From assembly GCF_000576635.1 (NCBI RefSeq), contig NZ_AVFL01000007.1:1-64000 (forward strand): 64,000 nt of DNA, written 5' to 3'. The stretch is from Skermanella stibiiresistens SB22. Its GTDB lineage: Bacteria; Pseudomonadota; Alphaproteobacteria; Azospirillales; Azospirillaceae. Under the pieces are notes generated by a model, which had not been told where the DNA came from, did not search any database, and worked only from the letters and a program-made list of their open reading frames with translations. Below, piece after piece: positions 27,957 through 35,787 of this stretch; the first letter of the stretch is position 1; every line of letters begins with the position of its first letter. Both the position numbers and the translations under genes were made by a program.

Positions 27957-30900
27957 TGAGACGCAGCCGTCCCCCGATCATCCGCCGCACCCTCGCCGAC
28001 CGTATCGGCGGTTTCGTGCGCGATTGGTCGGTGCCGCGCCAGATCGCCGGCCAGTCCTCCGCCACCAAAGCGGCGGAAAGTGCCCTATCGCGCGGCTTGC
28101 GGCCCCGGCTGGACGAGGCGGACACCGTCGGCACCAACATCTGCCCTTACTGCGCGGTCGGCTGCGCCCAGCTGATGTACGCCAAGGACGGCCGGGTCAT
28201 CCATGTCGAGGGTGACCCCCGCAGCCCCATCAACCAGGGAACGCTCTGCCCCAAGGGGGCGGCGACGCTGGGGTTGATGACCATGCCGGAGCGGCTGGAC
28301 AAGATCAAATACCGGGCCCCCCACTCCGACCGGTGGGAGGAGAGGTCGATGGATTGGGCGATGGACAGGATCGCCCATCTGACCAAGAAGACCCGCGACG
28401 AGGCGTTCGTCCAGGAACTCCCCGACGGCGGGACGGTCAACCACACGCAGGCGATCGGCTCGCTGGGCGGCGCCACCCTCGACAACGAGGAGAACTATCT
28501 GATCAAGAAGCTGTTCTCCGCCGGTCTCGGGATGGTCTGGATCGAGAATCAGGCACGCGTCTGACACAGTTCGTCGGTGCCCAGTCTGGGCACCACCTAT
28601 GGCAGGGGAGCGGCGACGCTCGCCCAGTGGGATCTCGCCAATTCCGACTTCGTCCTGGTGATGGGGTCGAACATGGCCGAGAACCATCCGATCGCCTTCC
28701 GCTTCGTGATGCGGGCGAAGGAGAAGGGCGCCACCATCGTCCACGCCGATCCGCGCTTCACGCGGACCTCGGCGCTGGCCGACATCCACGCGCCGCTCCG
28801 CGCCGGCACCGACATCGCGTTCCTGGGCGGCATCATCCGCCACATCCTGGAGAACGACCTGTGGTTCAAGGACTATGTCCTGAACTACACCAACATCGCG
28901 ACCATCATCTCCTCGGACTACCAGGATCCGGAACAGCTGGATGGCTTGTTCTCCGGCTGGGACGAGGAGAAGAAGAGCTACACCGTCGATAGCTGGCAAT
29001 ACAAGGACATGAAGGTGCCCTCGTCGCTGGCGGAACACGAACCGAGCACCAGTGATTCCTTCGACGAGGCCGCGAAGTCGACGAGCGACGGCCCGCCGCC
29101 CGAGGACCGCACGCTCCGGCACCCGAATTGCGTCTACCAGATCATGAGGCGGCACTACGCCCGCTACACGCCGGAGATGGTCGAGCGGGTGACCGGCTGC
29201 CCCGCCGGCACCTTCCTCAAGGTCTGCGAGGCGATCACCCGCAACTCCGGCCGGGAGCGGACCGGGGCGATCTGCTACGCCGTCGGCTGGACCCATCACA
29301 GCACCGGCGTGCAGATGATCCGGGGCGCCGGCATCATCCAGGCGCTGCTGGGCAATGTCGGGCGGCCGGGCGGCGGCGTGCTGGCGCTGCGCGGCCACAC
29401 CAGCATCCAGGGCAGCACCGACATCCCGACGCTGTACGACATGCTGCCGGGCTATCTCCAGCAGCCGAACGCCAACCAGAAGCACGCCGACCTCCAGGAG
29501 TTCCTGGAGACCGAACAGACCCCGACCGGCTGGTGGCACAACCTGCCCAAATACATGGTCAGCCTGCTCCGTGCCTGGTACGGCGACAACGCGACGGCGG
29601 AGAATGGCTGGGGCTATCGATGGCTGCCCAAGATCGTCGGCGACCATAGCCAGTTGCCGATGACGCTGGCGATGCGCGATGGCGTGATCAAGGGCATGTT
29701 CTTCCTAGGCCAGAACCCCGTGATCGGCGGCAGCAATTCCAAGCAGGTGCAGGCCGGGCTGGCCAAGCTCGACTGGATGGTGGTCCGCGATTGCGCCGAG
29801 ACGGAGACCGCGTCCTTCTGGAAGGAGGGGCATCTGGTCCGCGACGGCGACATGCGTCCTGAGGATATCGGGACCGAGGTGTTCCTGATGCCTGCCTCGC
29901 TGGCGGGCGAGAAGGACGGCACCTTCACCAACACACACCGCCTGCTGCAATGGCACGACAAGGTGGTCGACGGGCCGGGCGACAGCCAGTCGGAGCTGTG
30001 GTTCATCTATCATCTGGGCCGCCGGCTGAAGGCGCTCTACGCCGACAGCGACCTGGAACGGGACCAGCCGATCCAGAACCTGACCTGGGACTATCCCGAA
30101 CGGGGACCCGACCGCGATCCCTCGGCCGAGGCGGTGCTGAAGGAGATCAACGGCTACACCTGGCTCGACCGCCGGCAACTCTCCGGCATTCCCGATATCA
30201 AGGACGACGGCTCGACCGCGTGCGGCTGCTGGATCTATTGCGGCGTCTTTCCCACCCACAACGACAACAAGTCGCGCTCGCGCCGGGCGGACGGACCCGA
30301 CGGGCCGGGCACCCATCTCGGCTGGGGCTTCGCGTGGCCCGACAACAGGCGGACGCTCGCCAACCGCGCCTCCGCCGACCCCGAGGGCAAGCCTTGGTCG
30401 GAGCGGAAGCGCCTGATCTGGTGGGACGCGGAGAAGGAGACCTGGACCGGCGACGATCAAGTCGATTTCGTCAAGGACAAGCCGCCCGGCTTCAAACCGG
30501 ACTGGAGCAAGCACCCGACCGGAATGGACGCGCTGGGCGGCGACGCTCCCTTCATCTTGATCGCGGACGGCAAGGCGGCGCTGTTCTCGTCGTCGGGTCT
30601 GAAGGACGGCCCCCTGCCGACCCATTACGAACCGCTGGAGAGCCCGGTCCATAACCAGCTCTACAAACAAGAGGCCAACCCCGTCGCCAAGCATTGGGAG
30701 AAGCGGGACAACGAGTTGGCGGAACCGGGCGATCCGCGTTTCCCCCATTCCTTCACCACGTACCGTCTCACCGAGCATCATTCCGGCGGCACCCCGACCC
30801 GCTCGGTGCCGGTCACGGCGGAGTTGCAGCCGGAGGGCTTCGCCGAGATCCCGACCGAACTGGCGCGGGAGCTGGGCATCGGGAACACCGACTGGGTGGT

Positions 30901-31168
30901 GATCTCCACGCTCCGGGGCGAGATCGAGACCAGGGCCTTGGTGACCGACCGGCTCCAGCCCTTCCACCTCGGCGGCGGCAAGACCGTCCACCAGGTCGGC
31001 ATGCCCTGGCATTTTGGCTGGAAAGGCTATGCGACCGGAGATATCGCCAATGTGTTGACCGCCGTGGTGGGTGATCCCAACACCAGCATGCACGAGAACA
31101 AGGCGCTGGTCTGCGGCCTGCGTCGCGGACGCTTGGCGCGGGATGGCGGCCGCCACGGAGAGAGTTGA
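27956..31168 (+). CDS. fdhA: formate dehydrogenase catalytic subunit, selenoprotein (Sec203 at in-frame UGA)
   Basis: Mo/W-bis-MGD enzyme oxidising formate to CO2. Read through TGA 28562-28564 as selenocysteine it gives 1070 residues, in the range of FdnG/FdoG. The codon lies in NQARV-U-HSSS, the same place as the Sec of FdnG (NQARV-U-H). A [4Fe-4S] site is formed by Cys63, Cys66, Cys70 and Cys98 (NICPYCAVGC, TLCPKG). Downstream: LVMGSNMAENHP, TGCPAGTF, GWTHHSTGVQMIRG and a C-terminal molydopterin dinucleotide-binding domain. GAGGG is 7 bases before ATG. No standard Tat signal: the N-terminus MRRSRPPIIRRTLADRIGGF lacks a hydrophobic stretch, so the enzyme probably faces the cytoplasm. Without readthrough only a 202-residue stub results. 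Confidence 0.93.
28562..28594 (+). promoter_or_regulatory. selenocysteine UGA codon and bacterial SECIS-like hairpin
   Basis: The UGA (28562-28564) is followed after 11 bases by a hairpin: GGTGCCCA (28576-28583), loop GTC, TGGGCACC (28587-28594), an 8-bp perfect stem within coding sequence. Bacterial SECIS elements sit just after the Sec codon and present a G/U-containing loop to SelB. The frame stays open for 868 further codons. Confidence 0.85.
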
Positions 31169-31184
31169 TGGGAGAGAGTTGATG
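31157..31184 (+). repeat. 14-bp perfect tandem duplication at the fdhA-fdhB junction
   Basis: GGAGAGAGTTGATG occurs at 31157-31170 and again at 31171-31184. Each copy holds a Shine-Dalgarno, a TGA and an overlapping ATG. The first TGA ends fdhA and the second ATG starts fdhB; the first ATG opens a five-codon frame (Met-Gly-Glu-Ser-stop) that ends on the second TGA. Deleting one copy would restore a normal TGATG coupling. Confidence 0.9.
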
Positions 31185-32087
31185 GGCGTCCATCCCAGGG
31201 CACTCGATTACGCCGAGTCGTTCCCGAACCGAGTCATCCCCGACGAGGCGGAACTGACCTGCGGCACCAGGATCGAGCCGGGCAAGAGCTATGGCTTCTT
31301 CACGGACACGACGCTGTGCATCGGCTGCAAGGCCTGCGAGGTCGCCTGCAAGGAGTGGAACAGCCTGCCAGCCGACAATCTCGGCCTGACGGGGCACAGC
31401 TACGACAACACCGGCGATCTCGGCGCCAACACGTGGCGCCATGTGGCGTTCATCGAGAAGATCGGCGCTGGCGACGACCGGGTCCAGGAGATGGCGCCGT
31501 TCCAGAGCAACTGGCTCATGATGAGCGACGTGTGCAAGCACTGCGCGAACGCGCCCTGCCTGGAGGCCTGCCCGACCGGCTCGATCTTCCGAACCGAGTT
31601 CGACACCGTCGTGGTCCAGCAGGATATCTGCAACGGCTGCGGCTATTGCGTGCCGGCCTGCCCGTTCGGCGTGGTCGAGCTGAGCCCCGCAGACGGCAAG
31701 GCCCACAAATGCACGCTGTGCTACGACCGGCTCAAAGGCGGGCTGGAGCCGGCCTGCTCCAAGTCGTGCCCAACCGACAGTATCCAGTTCGGCGAGGTGA
31801 ACGAGTTGTTCGACCGCGCCCGCGGCCGGGTCGAGAGCCTGCACGGGAAGGGCGCCACCGACGCCTATCTCTACGGCGCACCCGACACGCCCGGCGCCAC
31901 CGGCGGTCTGAAACACCTCAACGCCTTCTTCCTGCTGACCGACAGGCCGGAGGTCTACAACCTGCCACCGGAACCGACCCGGGCCAGCGCCAGGGTCCGG
32001 CCCAGCCTGCTGACCGGCCTCGCCACCATGGCGGGCCTCACCCTCGCCGCGGCGGCGCTGATGTCGGCGGGGCGGGACCGGCGATGA
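31182..32087 (+). CDS. fdhB: formate dehydrogenase iron-sulfur (beta) subunit
   Basis: 301-residue electron-transfer subunit of the FdnH/HybA type with four cysteine clusters for four [4Fe-4S] centres: CIGCKACEVAC, CKHCANAPCLEAC, CNGCGYCVPAC and CTLCYDRLKG...CSKSC. A single TM segment closes the protein (LLTGLATMAGLTLAAAALM), anchoring it beside the membrane subunit. GGAG lies 7 bases before the ATG, in the second duplication copy. The stop overlaps the next start (ATGA). Confidence 0.93.
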   Translation: MGVHPRALDYAESFPNRVIPDEAELTCGTRIEPGKSYGFFTDTTLCIGCKACEVACKEWNSLPADNLGLTGHSYDNTGDLGANTWRHVAFIEKIGAGDDRVQEMAPFQSNWLMMSDVCKHCANAPCLEACPTGSIFRTEFDTVVVQQDICNGCGYCVPACPFGVVELSPADGKAHKCTLCYDRLKGGLEPACSKSCPTDSIQFGEVNELFDRARGRVESLHGKGATDAYLYGAPDTPGATGGLKHLNAFFLLTDRPEVYNLPPEPTRASARVRPSLLTGLATMAGLTLAAAALMSAGRDRR

Positions 32088-33121
32088 GGGGCTTCCGCGA
32101 ACCCGCCACTCGTGACTGGAACGGCGAGACCTATTACGATCTGGCCTCGGTCAAGCCGAGCCCGTTCGACTGGAAGATCGCCGCCTACGTCTACATCGCG
32201 GGACTATCCGGCTCGGCGCAGATCATCTCGACCCTGGCCAACACGCTGGGCGACGGGCGCGACGAGACGATCGTGCGGAATGGCCGCTATCTGGCGCTGG
32301 CGGGCGCCTTGCTCGGACCGCCCTTGCTGATCGCGGATCTCAAGACGCACAAGCGCTTCTACAACATGCTGCGGATCTACCGGACCAGTTCGCCGATGTC
32401 GTTCGGGTCCTACATCCTGATGGGATTTGGCGCCACCAGCGGCCTGACGGCTTTGGGTCACCTGCTGGGCGGGTCCGGGCGGGAAGGGGACGGCTCCCGT
32501 CCCCGCGCGCGCCGGGTGGCCGACATGGTCCAGGTGCCGGCCGCCTTCCTGGGCGCTGGCATGAGCACCTACACCGCGGCGTTGCTCAGCGCCACCAGCA
32601 CGCCGCTGTGGGCTTCGGCGCCCCGCGCGATGGCGGCCCAGTTCGGCACCTCGGCGATGGCGACCGCCGCCGCGGCGCTGTCGCTCGGCGAACAGATCTC
32701 CGGCGATCCGGAGAACTGCCGCCGGCTGGACGGGCTGGCCGCCGTCGCCGCCGCTGGGGAACTGGTGGCGAGCGCCATCGCGGAGCGTGGCCGCCGTCAG
32801 GTTGGCACTGCGGACACCTTGCGCGAGGGCGCCACCGGGAGCAGCTACAAGGTGGGAGCCTTGGCATTGGGCCTGGGTGTGCCGCTGGCCTGCCACGCGA
32901 TCAACGCGCTCTCGAAAAAGCCGAGCCGGACGTTGTCGGTGGTGGGTTCGCTGGCGCTGCTGGCGGGCGGCATGGCGATGCGGCAGGCGGTGTTCCAGGC
33001 CGGCAACAAATCGGCGGAACGTTCCGCGGATTATTTCCGCATGACACAACGTTCACTGGAGGGACCGGAACCGCGCCGCCGGGTCGACCGGATGGTCGAG
33101 GACACCTCCCGGCGAGGCTGA
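32084..33121 (+). CDS. formate dehydrogenase NrfD/PsrC-like membrane subunit
   Basis: 345-residue polytopic protein, first TM DWKIAAYVYIAGLSGSAQIIS and further helices through residue 300. It resembles NrfD/PsrC quinone-reacting subunits, not cytochrome-b FdnI: the His ligands for two b hemes are not evident. It should pass electrons from the iron-sulfur subunit to the quinone pool. A 7-bp hairpin GCGAGGC/GCCTCGC has the stop codon TGA in its loop (33112-33128). Last gene of the operon. Confidence 0.85.
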   Translation: MRGFREPATRDWNGETYYDLASVKPSPFDWKIAAYVYIAGLSGSAQIISTLANTLGDGRDETIVRNGRYLALAGALLGPPLLIADLKTHKRFYNMLRIYRTSSPMSFGSYILMGFGATSGLTALGHLLGGSGREGDGSRPRARRVADMVQVPAAFLGAGMSTYTAALLSATSTPLWASAPRAMAAQFGTSAMATAAAALSLGEQISGDPENCRRLDGLAAVAAAGELVASAIAERGRRQVGTADTLREGATGSSYKVGALALGLGVPLACHAINALSKKPSRTLSVVGSLALLAGGMAMRQAVFQAGNKSAERSADYFRMTQRSLEGPEPRRRVDRMVEDTSRRG

Positions 33122-33166
33122 GCCTCGCGGGGGTGCCGAAACGAATAGTCCAAACTTGACGGGTGA

Positions 33167-33388
33167 TTAATCGGAAGCGGCGGGAGCCTCGGCTTCCGGA
33201 GCGGCGGCGACAGGGGTGGGTGCCGGGGTGTCGGTCTTCTTGGGACGCTTGCGGTACTGGTTCTTGTAAACGACTTCCTCGGAAGGACCCGGCGGACACT
33301 GGGTGATCTTGTTGCCCTTGGCGAGGTACTCGTCGACCAGAGCGTTGAGATTGTTGATCGATCCAGTCTGACTTTTCTGCGACTTCAT
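33167..33388 (-). CDS. small basic-then-acidic conserved hypothetical protein
   Basis: 73-residue protein; AAGGA lies about 6 bases before the ATG. It begins MKSQKSQTGSINNLNALVDEYLAKGNKITQCPPG, a pattern typical of small alphaproteobacterial proteins of unknown role, then a Lys/Arg patch (YKNQYRKRPKK) and an Ala/Pro-rich acidic tail. I know no function. It is convergent with the formate dehydrogenase operon. Confidence 0.6.
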   Translation of the reverse strand: MKSQKSQTGSINNLNALVDEYLAKGNKITQCPPGPSEEVVYKNQYRKRPKKTDTPAPTPVAAAPEAEAPAASD

Positions 33389-33616
33389 TACGGTTCCTTG
33401 CATCGACGAGGACGGTGGCGGATGCGGCGTAACGGGCCGGTTCCGCGCCTGCATAGTCACATATCTTAACAGATGGGCATTCGATGGGTTGCCGTACAGG
33501 CGGTATGACCAGATTACGCCGAGTCACCCGATAGATTGGTCTGATGAACGATTGGGTAGACCTTGAATCCGCCTCGTCCGCACCGCACCATGGGCCACCG
33601 CTTCCAGGACATCCCC

Positions 33617-33994
33617 ATGCCCGATTCCTCCCGGCGGCGCCTGATCGCGCTCTACGCCGAACTGGCCGCCCACACCGAACCCGAATGCGCCAGCAGCCGC
33701 TGCGTCAAGCCGCTGTCGTGCTGCGCGCCGATGTATTGCGACCTCGCCCGCGATTTCGCCCTGGAGAGTTGGGGCGTCAGGCTCGAGCCGACATGGCACC
33801 CGGCCCTACCCTTCATGGGTCCCCAAGGCTGCACCGTCGCCCCCCATCTCCGTCCGATCTGCACCGCCCACACCTGCGAGGTCAACGAGCACGGCTGCAA
33901 ACGCGGCGACGAGGCCTGGACCGACCGCTACTTCGACCTGACGGAGGAGATCGGCGCGATCGAGGAGACCCTGTTCGGCCAGCGCTCGATCTGA
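33617..33994 (+). CDS. cysteine-rich conserved hypothetical protein, likely metal-binding
   Basis: 125 residues with nine cysteines: CASSRC, SCC, YC in the first third, then GC, IC, TC and GC within 30 residues (MGPQGCTVAPHLRPICTAHTCEVNEHGC). The spacing suggests zinc or an iron-sulfur cluster. AGGA stands 7 bases before the chosen ATG; two earlier starts exist. It precedes the Fic gene, separated by the 12-bp palindrome. I do not recognise a named family. Confidence 0.65.
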   Translation: MPDSSRRRLIALYAELAAHTEPECASSRCVKPLSCCAPMYCDLARDFALESWGVRLEPTWHPALPFMGPQGCTVAPHLRPICTAHTCEVNEHGCKRGDEAWTDRYFDLTEEIGAIEETLFGQRSI

Positions 33995-34009
33995 GCGATA
34001 CGAATCCCC

Positions 34010-34037
34010 ATTATAGTTTTCCGCTGAAAACTATAAT
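34010..34037. promoter_or_regulatory. perfect 12-bp palindrome upstream of fic
   Basis: ATTATAGTTTTC (34010-34021), spacer CGCT, GAAAACTATAAT (34026-34037), 13 bases before the fic ATG. Both arms contain a consensus -10 hexamer (TATAAT) facing outwards or inwards, so a bound protein would block initiation. The segment is far more AT-rich than its surroundings. Confidence 0.75.
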
Positions 34038-34050
34038 AGAAGCTGGGTAC

Positions 34051-35196
34051 ATGAAAGCTTTCAGCGTCTACGAACCGGATGAGGGCGGCGGGGGCCGGCT
34101 GATGTCCTGCTACCGTCCTCCCGTTCCGCCTCCACCGGCGCTGGACGATGTCTGGACCGCGGTCGAGCACGCGACGGAGGCGGTGGGAGCCTTCGATCGC
34201 GCCCTGTCGGCATTCCCACTGCCCGGAACGGTCGGCCGGCTGTTCGCCCGACTCGACGCCGTCCACTCCTCCGGCGCCGAGGGAGCGACTACCACCTTCA
34301 CCGACCTGATGGAATTCCAATCGTCCCTGCGCCGCGCGCCCGACCTGTGGGACGCCACGCAGGTCGCCGCCTGCGCCGACGCCTACGAAACCTTGCTGGA
34401 CTCATCTTCCGACTTGAAGGGATACATCCTCCACATCCACCGGCGCCTGTTCGAGCGCGCATCCGATCCACATGCCGCCGCTACGGCGGGACAGTGGAAG
34501 CGCCACGCCAACCGCACCACCGATCCCGACGCGCCGAACGGCATGTTCTTCTACACGCGGCCGGCGTCGGTGGCGGCGGCGCTGGACGAGTGGGAGCGGT
34601 TCACCCTGGACACCGGAGGACCGGAACTCGTCAGACAGGCGCTGTCGCACTGGATGTTCGAGCATATCCACCCCGTTGGCGACGGCAACGGCAGGGTCGG
34701 TCGGCTTTTGCTTCCCCTGATCCTGAGACGGAAATCGGCCACCGCCAACGCCTGCTGCTTCATCGGGGAAGCGGTCCACGGCAACAAGGACCTCTACGTC
34801 GAAGCCCTCAAGCGGGGGCGGATCACCGGCGACCTGACGCATTGGACGAGGCTGCTGCTCTCCTTCGCCGCCTGGAACGCCGAACGGAACCTCTCGCGAT
34901 TGGACCGTATGGCGGAGATCTCGGAACGGTGGCGCGACGCCACCTCGCGCTTCCGGTCCCACAGTCTGGTCCACCGGCTGGTCCCCTGGGCGTTGACGAA
35001 GCCCATGTTCACCGTTCGGGACGCCCTGGCGGGGATCGGCGCCGGCACCTTCGCGAGCATGAACACCGCCGTTGGCCGCCTGGAACATCTCGGCCTGATC
35101 GAACCGGTCGAACACCCCGGACGGGAACGGTTGTTCATGGCGCCCGAGGTCATCGATCTTTTCGACACGGCCCGAAACACGATAAGGTCGCCCTGA
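34051..35196 (+). CDS. Fic-domain AMPylase, class II, with winged-helix C-terminus
   Basis: 381-residue protein of the Fic family, which transfers AMP (or another phosphate group) to hydroxyl side chains. The catalytic motif is HPVGDGNGRVGR (207-218), with His207 and both arginines intact. An N-terminal inhibitory motif (S/T)xxxE(G/N) is present as SSGAEG (73-78), so activity is expected to be self-repressed (class II). Residues 320-380 form a winged helix (ALAGIGAGTFASMNTAVGRLEHLGLIEPV), so the protein may bind its own promoter, where the perfect palindrome lies. No separate antitoxin gene is visible. Confidence 0.9.
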   Translation: MKAFSVYEPDEGGGGRLMSCYRPPVPPPPALDDVWTAVEHATEAVGAFDRALSAFPLPGTVGRLFARLDAVHSSGAEGATTTFTDLMEFQSSLRRAPDLWDATQVAACADAYETLLDSSSDLKGYILHIHRRLFERASDPHAAATAGQWKRHANRTTDPDAPNGMFFYTRPASVAAALDEWERFTLDTGGPELVRQALSHWMFEHIHPVGDGNGRVGRLLLPLILRRKSATANACCFIGEAVHGNKDLYVEALKRGRITGDLTHWTRLLLSFAAWNAERNLSRLDRMAEISERWRDATSRFRSHSLVHRLVPWALTKPMFTVRDALAGIGAGTFASMNTAVGRLEHLGLIEPVEHPGRERLFMAPEVIDLFDTARNTIRSP

Positions 35197-35217
35197 GACG
35201 AGGAGCATGACGGCGGC

Positions 35218-35787
35218 ATGGCCAAGCAATTCCCCCACATCACGGACGCGCACCGCGAGTTCATCGCGCGGCAGCACATATTCTTCACCGCGTCGGCGGC
35301 GGAGGGAACGCGGGTCAACTTGTCGCCCAAGCCGACCAACGCGTTCCGGGTGATCGGCGACAACGCCGTCGCCTACCTGGACCAGACCGGCAGCGGCAAC
35401 GAGACGGCGGCGCATCTGCTGGCCGATGGGCGGCTGACGATCATGTTCTGCGCCTTCGACGGAGCGCCGCTGATCCTCCGCCTCTATGGCCGGGGAAAGG
35501 TCCTGCTCCGGGGAAGCGATGGCTACGCGCGGCTGCTGGGCGACGCGTTCGAGAACCAAGAGCTTCCGGGTGCCCGCCAGATCGTGACGCTCGACGTAGA
35601 TCTGGTCCAGACCTCCTGTGGCTTCGGCGTTCCCCTGTTCGATCACCGCGCGGACCGGCCCACCCTGGACCGCTGGGCGGAGGCCAAGGGCGAGGAAGGC
35701 TTGCGGGAATACCACCGCGAGAAGAACGCCCACAGCATGGACGGTCTGCCGACCGGCATCCTCAGCGGGGAGAAGACGCCGGCTTGA
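35218..35787 (+). CDS. pyridoxamine 5'-phosphate oxidase-like FMN-binding protein
   Basis: 189-residue split-barrel protein: IFFTASAAEGTRVNLSPKPTNAFRVIGDNAVAYLDQTGSGNETAAHLL, then ILRLYGRGKVLLRG. This subgroup (PNPOx-like, general stress) binds FMN or F420-type cofactors; the substrate is unknown. It starts 21 bases after fic. Its last 26 bases overlap the convergent moeA-fusion gene. Confidence 0.85.
   Translation: MAKQFPHITDAHREFIARQHIFFTASAAEGTRVNLSPKPTNAFRVIGDNAVAYLDQTGSGNETAAHLLADGRLTIMFCAFDGAPLILRLYGRGKVLLRGSDGYARLLGDAFENQELPGARQIVTLDVDLVQTSCGFGVPLFDHRADRPTLDRWAEAKGEEGLREYHREKNAHSMDGLPTGILSGEKTPA

Noticed and set aside
27953-28564. Formate dehydrogenase as a nonsense-mutated pseudogene
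   Set aside because: The frame continues in phase after the TGA, the position matches known Sec, and a SECIS-like hairpin and selD are present.
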